The position numbers and the translations under genes are program-made. From Shinisaurus crocodilurus (Eukaryota; Chordata; Lepidosauria; Squamata; Shinisauridae), in contig CM037877.1 of the NCBI GenBank assembly GCA_021292165.1, positions 215,057,350-215,121,349 on the forward strand: a stretch of 64,000 nucleotides of DNA. The letters are read 5' to 3'. A model generated the notes under the pieces. The model was not told the origin of the DNA and searched no databases. It saw nothing but the letters and a program-made list of their open reading frames with translations. Below are positions 11,863-22,657 of this stretch, piece by piece (the stretch's first letter is position 1; every line of letters starts with the position of its first letter).

Positions 11863-12054
11863 AAGCTGTTTTCACAGTTGGCTCTTAAGTGAGTTTTTGC
11901 ATTCCATACATCTGCATTTCAAATATTAAATTCTAAATTGGTTAAAAGGGACATTCAGTTTAAAATTGGCTCTGTTCTATTTTCCCACCCACCCCTGCAT
12001 TATCAGTGTTCACACATGCACACAAATAGTGTGAAAGATGAGAGATGGTCTCAG

Positions 12055-12148
12055 GCTGCAATCCTGCACACTTACTAGGGAGTAAGTTCCATTGAAACTA
12101 GTGGGATCCCCCCCCTGGTAAATATACATAGGATTGCACTATTAAGTG
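12055..12148. mobile_element. CAATCCTAT-group foldback
   Basis: Starts GGCTGCAATCCTGCACACTT and ends CATAGGATTGCACTATTAAG, with GGGAGTAAGTTCCATTGAA in between. Same group as 35050-35142 and 56484-56574. Confidence 0.65.
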
Positions 12149-12253
12149 TCATGTTAAGTGTCATTTATTGCTAATCATGAACTTCTGACATTACACATAT
12201 ACACATCTCCTGCATTTACTGGCTGCTTCTCTATACATATATACAAGATAGGA

Positions 12254-12383
12254 GGTTGGATCCAGATTTAGTCAGGCTTAGAGTAGACCCATCGAAATCA
12301 ATGGGACAAATTAGTCAGGACTAACTTAAGTCCCATTTATTTCAATGGGTCTACTCTAAGCCTGACTAAATCTGGATCCAACC
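12254..12383. mobile_element. Foldback MITE with 39-bp perfect arms
   Basis: The left arm 12254-12292 (GGTTGGATCCAGATTTAG... ending AGACCCAT) and right arm 12345-12383 are exact inverted copies. Inner segments (AATCAATGGGAC and GTCCCATTTATTTCAAT) also pair, so nearly the whole 130 bp can fold. A diverged relative is at about 46053-46140. No coding content; the superfamily is not assigned. Confidence 0.85.
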
Positions 12384-13653
12384 CAAGAATTGTAATGCTG
12401 GAAACAGCTGTAACACAGTGACATTATGCATCACATACACAAATGTGCATGCAACACAATAAACACGATTTGAATTGTGGCTTCCAAACTAGAATTCAAA
12501 AATTATATTAGGCAGACCAACAAATTAGTATCACATGTGAACAGCTTCCCATCCCATGATAATTGGTATGGACCAATTTTTAGTCCATGGTAAAAAGAAC
12601 TTTTATCCTATTACCAGTTCTCTGAGCCTTTCAGGCATCCCCACCTTAATTCCTCCAAGCTTGCCTTTATCGCATGCTAATGGTGCAATGGTGCATTCAT
12701 AAGCAATTTGCTTTGGCAATTAGATTTCTCAATGCTAACTGATTTGTTTTTATTATAATTATTACTTGATCTGGTATTATTTATTAATGGCAAACTAGCC
12801 TCCCCCCTCCCCCTCCTCTACACACACATTTCTATTACTATTCAGGCTGAAGAGCTAAACTTTCCCCTGAATTCCACTGCTATGAATCTGAAATAAATCT
12901 ACCAACTTTGCTGGATTCACTGCAAATACAAATATTGCTCCCTTTCTAAATTGTAACTTTCCCCCCTTCATGTCTCATCCTCTTTAATCGCCTAAACACA
13001 CATTTCCATACCAATAGATTTAGAGCTGGGTTGTCGGAAGAGGCTGTTTTGCATTGTATTCTACCAGATGCTTTTTACAGATAGCTAGTCTTTCTGCATA
13101 AACCAGTTAATTTTTTTAAATGGCTCTTTTCTTTCCACACTGCACATGCACATATACCTCTACTCTATTAAAGTGCCAGGAAATGACATTCCATGCTGAG
13201 GAAGTTATTCTCCCTCAGTGGCTTCCTTAGTGAATTTACTCAATAAGTCAAGACGAAGCCTTTTCTCTCCGTGTGAGTGTTTGTATCCCTTTAAAATGAA
13301 TGCAATGCTGCAGACAGCCCTGGAGACCGAAATACTTTATTAATCCAAAGAAGAAATACAGCAAGGGCACAGGAAAGGCCAGTCCTTCCCTCAATTTGCT
13401 CTGTTTCATTCAGCAAATTCACTTATTTTCTCATCTCTTGCTTCTGTTCCACAAAATAACCAATATTCTGCTCTGTATGTTTTCCTTCCTTGTTGCACAG
13501 TAAACCTTATTGGGGGACTGCATGGTTCAAGGAAATTTCTAATGCTGAGCTGGATCCTTGCACATGCAGGGCCTGAGTTCAAATCTTCCCCATATTAGTT
13601 GGAATGGAATGTTAGTGCAATATTACTAACTTTCTAATAAAACAACAACATTA
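12384..13653. other. No gene; possible conserved non-coding block
   Basis: No repeat recognised in most of this stretch. The block at about 12640-12800 is rich in ATTA-type words (TTGGCAATTAGATTTC, TTATTTATTAATGGC) and looks unlike the repeats around it. That impression is only a reason to check conservation. Confidence 0.4.
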
Positions 13654-13796
13654 TGGGGTGGGTTAAGATTTTAAAATTTTTATATTGTTTTAAATGTATT
13701 TTATTGTTTTTATTCTATGTACATCGCCCAGGATGGCCGGTTGCCGGCCAGATGGGCGATAAATAAATATAAATAATAAAATAATAAAATAATTAC
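13654..13796 (+). mobile_element. L2-like LINE 3' tail
   Basis: Matches the non-coding tail of the copy at 354-548 (GGGGTGGGTTAAGATTTTAAAA through GGCCGGTTGCCGGCCAGATGGGCG) and ends in a (TAAATA)n-like tail. Only the last 140 bp are present. Confidence 0.8.
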
Positions 13797-14029
13797 AATA
13801 TAGTTAAGGATAGCATGTAATATGAAGTGGATTGCATTATAAGTGGTCTTCATGTCTTTAGCAGAAGAGATGGCAACTATCATTGCACTCGCTTAGAAGT
13901 AGGTTCTAAAAATTAACAGGAATTATTTTACAAAAAATGAATTCATGCTGGAGGTATGAACTGTACACACCCACCTTTGGGTGGGTAGGGGAAATGTAAG
14001 TGTCATATTGGTGTTTTTTAAAAGGATGT

Positions 14030-14130
14030 TCCTAAGCAACTATTTGAAAAGAATACTTTGTTACTCATGAAGTAGGGGGTCACTACCAAGAAGGCCCTAT
14101 CCCTTATTCCCATTGTAGTGGACGAGACCC
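14030..14130 (-). mobile_element. L2-like LINE ORF2 piece (antisense), part 1
   Basis: The words GGGTCACTACCAAGAAGGCCCTATCCCTTATTC match the antisense form of the RAFSVVAP-type C-terminal motif. It appears to continue at 14975-15310 after an insertion. Confidence 0.6.
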
Positions 14131-14974
14131 CTTCCTCCAAAGCCCACACCCTCAATGTGTACTTCGCTCTTACCAAGTGCCCCCCTTGTATTGGTCACTT
14201 CAGACTTGAAGCTGTCTTCTTAAACTGCGTTAGCCGATTATGTGTCTTAGGTCTTATATGTAGCTATTCACCCATGTTTGTTTATCTTTATTAAGAGCAG
14301 TTTGTTTTATTTGATTACTTGAAGCAGGGTGCCCCTCCATTAATTCGCTTCTTACTTTCCTGTCACCAGTCAGACTCTGGAGAATTAGAACTTTGAATAA
14401 AAATATTGATTTATTGGTCTAACAAAGTCTCAAAACTGATATTCAACTCAGGCACAGATAACTTGGATTTTCAACAGTTAATTCAAACTTGTTCTTTGCT
14501 TAGATTCAGGTTAAAGGCAGGCAGATGTTATACAGTGCCCTTTGTATCAATTTGGCTTGGTTACTTGAAAGTTACAGTATCAGACCAGGGAACTTAACTG
14601 TCCCTCTCAGTAGTTCAGAGTTTCACCTTCTTCCTCAGACAGAAGGTCCTTCACTCCCTAAGTGGGGACTCCTGTGAACTGTTCTACACTAACACCTTCA
14701 CGTTTGCTTTCTCACAACTTAGTCACTAGATTTCCTGTCTGAACTCTTCTCTTCAGGACCACCTTTCCCTACCCACGCAATTAACCTCCCACTCCCTCTC
14801 TCACTCCAACCCACTCTCTTCCCCAACTGACAACCAACAACAACCCTTAACTGTCAACTCCCTGGGGTTCTATGCTCTCCTTCAACCAATCAGAGCCTCT
14901 GGAATGTTCAGGTTGGCCCCTCCCTGGGCTTCTGCCTGTCACTCCGCCACACACATCATCCTAGTCACTTTAAC
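14131..14974 (-). mobile_element. LTR-like insertion inside the L2 piece
   Basis: Read on the minus strand, the order is a TGTGTGTGGCGGAGTGACAGG start (about 14955), a GATTGGTTG CCAAT-type box (about 14888), a purine-rich leader, then an AATAAA signal (about 14402) and a GGTGACA end near 14361. This layout resembles a solo LTR of roughly 595 bp; 14131-14360 could be adjoining internal sequence. No TSD, primer-binding site or coding frame was confirmed, so it is a tentative call. Confidence 0.4.
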
Positions 14975-15310
14975 AGGCGAGCACATAAGCAGGGCCTCTG
15001 ATGTTGATCTCTGAGTACAGGCAGTTTGATAAGGGTGGAGGTGGTCCTTCAATTAACCTAGACCCAACCCATATGTAGGGCTTTAAGGGCCAAAACCAGC
15101 ACTCGAAATTGGGTCTGGAAGTGCACTGGCAGCCAGTGCAGCTGATACACTATAGGTATCATATCATTCAACCACCTAGCATCTACCAGTATTCATGCAG
15201 TCATATTTTGTACCAGTTAAGTTTCTGAACAGTCTTTAAAGGCAGCCCCACATAGAACACATTACTGTAATCCACCCTGGATGTTGCTAGAGCATGGATA
15301 ACTGAAGCAA
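14975..15310 (-). mobile_element. L2-like LINE piece (antisense), part 2
   Basis: Contains GGGCCTCTGATGTTGATC followed by AAGGGCCAAAACCAGCAC and GGCAGCCAGTGCAGCTGATA. Part of this wording recurs at 21180-21215 (GGCAGCCAGTGCAGTTC), which marks an interspersed family. Stops break all frames. Confidence 0.55.
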
Positions 15311-15350
15311 GGTCTTAAGCTGGTAAAAACACTTCTAGCCGCCTCCTCCT

Positions 15351-15391
15351 CCTCGTTGTTGTTGTTGTTGTTGTTGTTGTTATTATTTCAT
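15351..15391. repeat. (CTC)n then (GTT)n microsatellite
   Basis: CTCCTCCTCCTC followed by about nine GTT units, then TTATTATTTC. It sits at the 3' tail of the antisense LINE that follows. Confidence 0.95.
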
Positions 15392-15544
15392 TCATTCATT
15401 TCATTTCTATACCACCCCACAGCCGAAGCTCTCTGCACGGTTCACAACAATTCATACAATAAAATCTACATAAAAACCAACAATCAAGACATACAATGTA
15501 GTTAAAAAGTTTAAAACCAAATTTAAAAGCACAGTTAGTGCTGA
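15392..15544 (-). mobile_element. LINE 3' tail (antisense)
   Basis: A/T-rich tail with ATTTCTATACCACCCCACAGCCGAAG and a run of AAAACCAACAATCAAG-type words, the usual antisense look of L2-like tails in this window. It stops where the GC-rich repeat begins. Confidence 0.5.
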
Positions 15545-16628
15545 GTTTGGGAGCACACCTAGATTGTGCACTTGGTTCCTCACTGGGAATATAAGCCTAT
15601 CACTGGGAGTATAAGCGTGCTGCGTGGGAGCGCGTGCCCGAGGTGCGGCCTGCCTTTCCTCACTACTGCCCTTCTCCAGGGACCCGGTCAGCCTCCTGGC
15701 CCGCTGCGCTGCCACCCACGGAGCCTCCTGAGGCGGGACTTGGCCCTCCAGCCGCTCTGGCCTCTTTGCTGCTGGCATGCCCAGGCTGCCCTCTGCAGCG
15801 CCAGGCTGAAGAAGAGCCCTGTGGCACCCGCAAGCTCACTTCCCGAGGGGCTGCACCTCGGGCTGTGGACGGGCTGTGGAGGCAGTGCCAGCTACGGGGA
15901 AGCAGCCCGCGTGCCCTGCAAAGAGCAGGCAGGTCTGGAGCGGGCGCTCCCACCAGCCACGCCCACCACATAACGGCCTGAGCCCCCACGCGGGGCATGA
16001 CACCGCTTTGTGCTGGCGGCGGGGAGCGTTGGCGCCATGAAGAAGAGCCCTGCGGCATCCACAAGCTCGCTTCCCGAGGGGCCACACCTTGGGTTGCAGA
16101 CGGGCTGCGTAGGTGGCGCCAGCTGTGGGGAGACGGCCCGCGCACCCTGCAAAGAGCGGGTGGGTCCGGAGCGGGTGCTCCCGCTGGCCCTGTCCACCGC
16201 GTCACAGCCTGAGCACGCGCGTGGCGTGACGCCACCTCACACCGCTGGCAGAGAGCGTTGGCGCTGCCCAGCGGCAACCTGACGTTGTTACCACTGCCGG
16301 CTGCAGCAAAAGGCGCTCCCAGCTGGCCACCGGCCTCTTCAGCTGGGCGGTCGCCAGGGCGACAGCGACTCTCCAGGCCTGCCCACCCCAGGAGGACCTT
16401 CTTGGACCTTCCCCAGCAGAGGCGGTGGCCTGCGGGATGGCAGGCGACGTGCGGCGGGCAGGAGTGGTCACTCCTACCCACCTCCATCCTTCGGTGGCTT
16501 CGCCCCCCTGCTCTCAAGCTCTGTGCCCCCAAAGCCACTCGAGGGCTGACGACCTATGGCTCATGTGGCCACAGAGAGATCCCTGCATGCCAGCTGTGGC
16601 ACGCGTGCCATAGGTTCGCCATCACTGC
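15545..16628. repeat. GC-rich repeat with two 231-bp tandem units; hAT-like right end
   Basis: Two diverged units begin with GAAGAGCCCTG at 15811 and 16042, so the period is 231 bp, a multiple of three. This keeps a 291-residue frame open on the minus strand (15663-16538) and several on the plus strand. None resembles a known domain; the residue use is that of CpG-rich repeat DNA. The right end (GGTTCGCCATCACTG, 16614-16628) looks like the end of a CAGTGATGG-type hAT element. The left end was not found. Confidence 0.55.
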
Positions 16629-16925
16629 TCTAGGTGAAAGGGTCATCTGGCAGATAGGCAGGCACTCTGATGTTGGCTCTAAGCATCCCACCTGGTCTGT
16701 TGCTGCTCTGGTGAGCGGTGGGTGGTGGGAGAGAGTCTGGAATCATGGATGGGCTCAGGTCATGGTTGAAGGGGTTTCTGGGAGCCTCATGCAAGGCACT
16801 GTTGCCACAGGACTGCTCAGGTTGCCCCAGGTCTGCTGTAGTAGAAGGCTGTGTTGGGGGAATTGGATTCCTCCTCCTCCAAAGAGTTTTCCCCTGGGCT
16901 TGGATCTGCTGGGAACCTGACAAAT
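16629..16925. repeat. Unassigned repeat-like segment, possibly LTR-related
   Basis: The minus strand starts with TGTCAGGTTCCCAGCAG (about 16922) and stays open for 97 Pro/Ser-rich residues (16923-16630). The TGTCAG start is typical of LTR ends, but no partner LTR was found. Confidence 0.3.
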
Positions 16926-18379
16926 ACTATTTCTTGTGTATAAATATAGAAGTCTTCCATATGGCTCTGAATTTGCATGCTAATACAATAATTAAGTTGA
17001 TGCTGTTTCCTACAATCAATTTTGAGTGTGTTGCCCCACAGTTTCATTCTGTGCCTTCTGTCATTTTTTTTGCAATGGCTTACTGTGCTTTCTCTGTGCT
17101 ATGCTCCTTTTTAAATTGTGCCTCCTGATGGTTCTAGGAGCTGGGGTCAGGCAGGAACACACGTTTATGGCAGGACTGACATGGTAGCACCTGCCCTATG
17201 ACAATTGCAGAGCCCAGTTCTGCCAGTTCTGTAATACAGCATGGACATAATGGAAACTGTACTGATATTGTTAACTAGTGCATAGGATGTTCACATTTCT
17301 GCTCTTTGCATGGAAATGCAGGGCCAATTTAATGCGGAAAGCCCCAATTTTCCATGGTGGGGGAAATTATTTTCCTTGTCTTCCATCCACATGAGCCGAC
17401 ATAGATCTGTATTTAAAGGCTATGCATGTTCTTTATTCAGCCTGTCCACGAAGATGAAAATGTGTACTCTCCTGATAACCTCTGTGAAATGGCTTTATTG
17501 GCTGGTACATCCTAGCTGAAAGACTTATTAATCACCAGCATAGAGGATGAACTTTTATCAGCACAAGCATCTAGAATACTTTTCCTTATCGGTCCTGTCC
17601 TGAGAAGGGGATAACAATCTTGGGTCCTGGTAAATTAATTAGAAACTCTGATATGTAATTAAAAAATAAATAAACAGGGAAACTTTGGGACAGTTTTATT
17701 GATGGCAAAGCTGAAAAATAATTGGAAACAACCCACTGCTTCCCCTTTGTTGACTACCGCTTGAGGGATAAAGAGTCACTGGCATTTAGCTGCCCAGTGA
17801 TAAACCTCCTGTATGTGATACAAACCACACATGCACTAGAGATGGGAGGGCAATCTAAAATTTAAGAACAAGGATGGAAATACTGGAAACATTAATAAAG
17901 AATCATACTATTCAGTTGCTTATTTTGTTTATTTTCCTTCTCCTTTTGAGAGATTGGGGATGTCCCCAAACAGCAAGTTTTTTGGGTTTCCCATTGCTGG
18001 TTCACACTATGGAGTTTGCACCTAAGTACATGAACATTATTCACTTGGTCCAGAGATCAGCGTTTGCTCAAATACACACATAGTTCTTTTCCATAGATGT
18101 ACTTCCTCATTTATTGAAGGGAGAGATTTTCTATAAATTTCTCATGGAGATCTTACAGACTAGTTTCATCTAAAGCAAATTTGGAGGTTGCCTCTTCAGG
18201 TGAACTATCCAGGGGATTTTGATGGAAGCTGAAAGAGTTTTGATAAGACTAATGCAAAATGCATGGCTGCTGGGTGGGTGGCCAGTTTGGTGCATTGGGG
18301 ACATGGCTAGCAGTGGGCTCTCACTCCCTTCTCTATGTATTTACTGTACAGACTGAGTTGGTCTGAACTGACTTTCTAT
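16926..18379. other. No gene; largely single-copy-looking
   Basis: No repeat family recognised. The stretch at about 17290-17830 has balanced composition and no repeat words, which makes it a candidate for old unique sequence. Confidence 0.4.
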
Positions 18380-18440
18380 CAGGGATGGGGAACTTCTGGC
18401 AGACAGTCCGGAGGTGGCACACAAGGATCCCCATCCAGCT
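18380..18440. mobile_element. hAT-like end fragment
   Basis: Starts CAGGGATGGGGAAC, the same kind of terminus as the element at 25107. No matching right end was found downstream, so only a terminal fragment is supported. Confidence 0.35.
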
Positions 18441-18991
18441 TGTCAGCTTCTACCCCAATTCCCTCCCCCTCTTCCTAGGTTACACTCCCTCTCCCCCACA
18501 GACCAAAATCTCTGACCAGTACCTGATTGGAGAGAAGAGATTTTCCTTGCTTCCTCCATCATGCTGCATGCATTTATGCTTTTTATAAGTTTAATTGCAA
18601 CGTGGGGGACATTTGGGGGGGTTCCCTACTGGTGAAAGGAGGAATAACTCTTTCCTTTCCAATGCTGCAAGCCCCCCTGCTGCAATCAAGCTTTTACATT
18701 CATCTTTTTAAAGCATAATTGCAGTGTGGGGGACTATTTTCATGGGGGGTGCTGCTGGGAAGGGGATGTTTGTAAAAAGAAGAATGTTTTCAGGAAAGAC
18801 TCTTACTGCCGGTATTGGGAATAACCACCTGTGTTTCATCTGTACATTAAAATTAATTTAATAAAAATGGTAATAATAGAGACCTCTGGAAAAAACAATA
18901 TATACAACCGGACACACCAGTCATTTATAGTTTACCATTTGGGACCTAAGCATGAAGAAAGAGAGAGAGGGCTTCTCTACGTGAGGCGCTT
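18441..18991. other. No gene recognised
   Basis: No supported feature. Two G-rich GTGGGGGAC words (18602 and 18726) sit in similar surroundings, which suggests a diverged duplication of about 125 bp spacing. Confidence 0.4.
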
Positions 18992-19426
18992 ATCCCACTT
19001 AGGGATATGCGAGGATTTTGTTCAGGGGGTGGAAATCCGGTGAACTGGCCAGGCTCGACCCACCGAACTCTGTCCTGCTTACCTTCTTCCCCGGCTCGAC
19101 TCACATTCTCCTGAGTTGAGCCAGGGAAGCAACTTCTGGGTTGCTGGAGGGCCACTGTTTATGTAGACAATGCTGTAAGATATGCCAAAAGCAGCTGCAA
19201 TTTGTGTAACTTACGCAAATTGCAGCAGCAAGTTACGCAAATTGCGGCGGCTTCTGGCGTATCTGACGGCATTCTCTATGTAAACAGCATCCTGCCGAGA
19301 ACCCGGAAGTCCGACAAGTGGCGAGGCATGTGTCCACTTTCAGCTTGGCTTGGTGCGCTCAGCAGCAGAGTCTGCCAAGCCAGAGGTGGGTCGGGTCTTG
19401 GTGGATCGCCCACCCCTAATCCCACT
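18992..19426. mobile_element. hAT-like element with perfect 8-bp TSD
   Basis: The element is 19000-19418 (419 bp), starting TAGGGATATG and ending CACCCCTA. It is flanked by identical ATCCCACT at 18992-18999 and 19419-19426. Inner segments near the ends pair (GGCTCGACCCACCG and GGTGGGTCGGGTCTTGGTGG). The centre holds a direct repeat of TTACGCAAATTGC. There is no transposase frame, so it is non-autonomous. Confidence 0.85.
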
Positions 19427-20537
19427 GCTTTCCCGAGGCTTCTTCCATTTTCCTTGTGGGAGTAAGACTGCCTCAGTTACATGTGGCTTTTTTCTGGGGG
19501 TTTTCTTTCTCTGCTTTTCTATATATTCTATTAACCAACCACAAGGTGGTGCTACGGTGTAGTGGCAGTATAGCAGATTTTCAACTTTACACAAGGCTTT
19601 TGTTCCAGTTTAAATTTAATAGCTGACTTTCCTCGCTCTAAAAAAAACCCTGTGAAAATGGCTGGAAAACACAGGAGAGGCCCTGGAGGATAACGGCGTC
19701 ATGAAAAGGACCAGCAAACTTCCGTGAGTGAGGGGCCATGAGCGCACAATAAATCCCTTGTGTAGAGAGGCCCATAGACGAGAAATTCTCCATCCCACCC
19801 CCCTCTCATTTTGTGAACAAATGAATGCTGCAGTAATTTTCTGCTGTTAAAAATGTGGCTTGGCTATTACACTTCTAAGTAATAGCTGTATCAGATTTCA
19901 AATCGAATATGATTTGAAAAGGCTGAAAGATGGGAAACCCTGGAATTCAGTGAGTCTGAAAACACAAACTAACATTAAAAAAACAAAAACAAATGAACAA
20001 ACAGTGCTTCAGCACAAGGCCAGTTTGGCTGAAGATCCTTCAACCTGCATCTAGCTGGACTGAGAGAGTTACTCAACACTTGATCTTCAGCCACCCTGAC
20101 AAAAAGCTGAAGAAGGGGCTCTCTGTACCCTAACTTAGATGTCAGTAATACAATGTTTTGTTAGACTAATGTAGTTGTTACAACAGTGGCTGAATGACAA
20201 AAGAAATCACTTTTCGTCTCCTTGTGGTTTTCAGCCAAGGATACTTTGGTTGGGAGAGCAGCAAGGCTGGGGATTTTCATGGTCATTGTTGATAATAACT
20301 CCACTGCAACTGATAACACTATATGGCTGCAGCAATGCAAAATAAAGGAACCACAGAAAATATAACGGCTGGTATACATTATTTAATCAGCATGATAGCC
20401 AGTACCACTTTCCCATGGCAGCTCTCCACTTGATAGATAAATAGTATTGAAGTGGCTTCTCTTTGGCCATTTCCTCTTTCCATCCTAGCCGTAACGTCTG
20501 TGCTGTTAAACTGCCAAGGAGAGGCAGGTATAATGAC
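19427..20537. other. No gene recognised
   Basis: The frames are short and without domains. The section at 19540-19800 has a repeat-like feel (GGTGGTGCTACGGTGTAGTGG) but no second copy was found in the window. Confidence 0.4.
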
Positions 20538-20804
20538 CCAGTTCAGATCCTCGTGACTAAACCCTGTAGCTAAACAACCCTGGGTTGTTTAGTGTGAAGT
20601 CTAAACACGGAACTCCGGGTTGTTGGGGGAGAGACAATACAGAGTTGTAACCCATGGTTTGTTCTTGGGTTCTTGTTTAGCTCCACTCGGTTGCAGAAGG
20701 AGTGATTGGTGGGAACCAGTACACTTGCTCACTCCTGCTTCTCATACAACCCAGGGTTAAAAAAAAACCTGGGCAGTCATGACATCCAAACTGGGCTACT
20801 GTAT
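20538..20804. mobile_element. Foldback (MITE-like) element
   Basis: The left end GACCCAGTTCAGATCCTCGTGAC pairs imperfectly with the right end GTCATGACATCCAAACTGGG. Inside, AACAACCCTGGGTTGTTTAG forms its own small palindrome. No coding content. Confidence 0.6.
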
Positions 20805-20869
20805 ATGGGGTAACATTATTTATATAAAGTGAAAAGTTGGCTTCTCAAAGAAACACATAGCTATCCTCA

Positions 20870-21440
20870 TTATATTTATTTATAAATATGTTTATACTAC
20901 CTGCCATGTACAACATATCCAGGCATTTTACAATAATAAAACTACAGTTCAAATATAAATTAAGCTAAGACTATCATTCAATAAAACCAGCAACCATGAA
21001 TTAAAAATCAGAAGACTAGGTTTATAAATCAACAGATCACAAGGTGAATAAATAAGTTTTATTTCTGGGGGAAGGGTATTCTGTAGAGTGGATGCCACCA
21101 TGGGAAAAGCTCTCTTCCTGGTTGTACCCAGATGGAGTTATGCAGGATGTGGCACAACCCAGCGGGCCGCCGATAAACCTGGCCTGGTAGCAAATTGGCA
21201 GCCAGTGCAGTTCTTTCAACAATGGTGTTGTATAGCAGAAGCTAGGCTCATCACAGAACAATGTTGCCACTGCATTCTGAACCAAGAATAAGGGCAGCTC
21301 CATATGGAGTGTGTTACAGAGCTGAGCTGTAAAATTACCAATACATGAGTTACCAGGAATGGCGCGAAAGCCAAAGCTGGTAAAAGGCACTCCTCACTGC
21401 AGCCACTTGATCCTTCAGTGACTAGGCGTCAAATTTCGTA
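20870..21440 (-). mobile_element. L2-like LINE 3' region (antisense), decayed
   Basis: An A/T-rich tail (20870-21010) is followed by antisense body sequence with GGCAGCCAGTGCAGTTC (about 21198) and GCATTCTGAACCAAG. The wording is shared in part with 14975-15310. Stops occur in all frames. Confidence 0.55.
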
Positions 21441-21579
21441 GTTAAGTAGATGAAAGGGCAGAAAGATAAACTCTCAAAACAGCATGCAATTCAGTATGTT
21501 TACCAACAGAAGAAATGTTCCACCAGGCCACATTTATAAATGTAGCCTCCCCATGAAATTCTATCCTCAAGGAAATAAA

Positions 21580-22035
21580 GCAATCGTCCCTTGACCTTAA
21601 GTCGCAACTCATCCAGTACAAACTCCTTTTACATAGGCTCCCAGGTAGATTATTTTGGTTGGGAACGTCAGGCAACAGGAAATGTTGGAGAACGTGAAAC
21701 CCTGACTTATATGTTTTGGGCCTGCCCACTAATACAGCTGTTCTGGAGGGAGGTGAAATGGTGCATGTCAACATTGTGCTGGATTCAATTTTGGTGTTCG
21801 TAACTCTTAATCTGGTTCTCTGTTACATACCTCCTGAATGGAAGATTGAACACAGACGCAGATGTTGGGTTCTGAGATATGCTGTATATTGACATCCAGG
21901 CCTGGAAGGCCATGATCTTTCCTCATACAGATGCCTGGTCAGAAGATTTCTTGGATAAAATAGAGAGGAGGAGGACCATGTAAGCCGCCTTGCAAGAAAA
22001 AAAAGCTGGATATAAATGTAATAATAAATAAATAA
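21580..22035 (+). mobile_element. L1/Tx1-type LINE C-terminal fragment
   Basis: The plus strand at 21697-21745 reads LTYMFWACPLIQLFWREV, matching the H-MFW-CP-I--FW pattern near the end of L1/Tx1-type ORF2 proteins. The 3' end has CGCCTTGCAAGAAAAAAAAGC, then a (TAAA)n tail. Reading frames are broken outside this stretch. The family differs from the L1 at 3744. Confidence 0.65.
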
Positions 22036-22594
22036 AAGAAAGTGTAAAAGAAAAAAAGATGCATTTAACAGGAGAGAGGCATCTGAGAAGTACGGATATA
22101 TTTCATCCTTATTTCTTGAGTTCTTTGAATCATAAGTGTATGTACATTTCTCTGCTGTGCCTGGCCTGGAGTCTCTCACTGTTATTTCTGCCACTTTTCT
22201 TCCCTCTGACACTCCTTCTTTTTGGTCTTCTCATCTATGTTTGTTTTCTGTTGGAAGTGGGTCAGTCTGTATATATATGATGAGAAAAGTGGTGGTGTTG
22301 GGTAGGAGTGACATGAAAGGAAGTGTTGCGGGAGGGTCATAGAATACGGTTCTTATTGTTCTGCTAAAACTCAAACCTTCAGTAATAATAAATGTAGGAT
22401 TAGTATATTTGTTTGGCTTATTTGATGATGATGATTTGTATGCTTCTTCTCTGTCTATAAGGGGCTCTCAGGGAAGTTCTTATAGAGTTTGATACAGAAT
22501 AGAATTAAAACGATCTAAAATACCATTAAATAAGTGATGAATTTTAAAAAAGAAATTTCACAAAGCCATTTTAAATTGTGTTGCGCTTGCTCTT
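22036..22594. other. No gene recognised
   Basis: No supported feature in this stretch. Confidence 0.5.
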
Positions 22595-22656
<62 letters not shown>

Positions 22657-22657
22657 A
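22595..22657. repeat. (CT)n(AC)n compound microsatellite
   Basis: About 19 CT units run straight into about 13 AC units. Confidence 0.98.

Noticed and set aside
15663..16538. 291-codon minus-strand frame as a gene
   Set aside because: It lies in a GC-rich tandem repeat whose period is a multiple of three, which keeps frames open by structure; no domain, and overlapping long frames exist on the other strand.
16629..16925. Third copy of family A
   Set aside because: It shares the Pro/Ser/Glu-rich style but no collinear words with copies 1 and 2.
18380..18840. Complete hAT element starting CAGGGATGGGG
   Set aside because: No matching right terminus or 8-bp duplication of CTTTCTAT was found.
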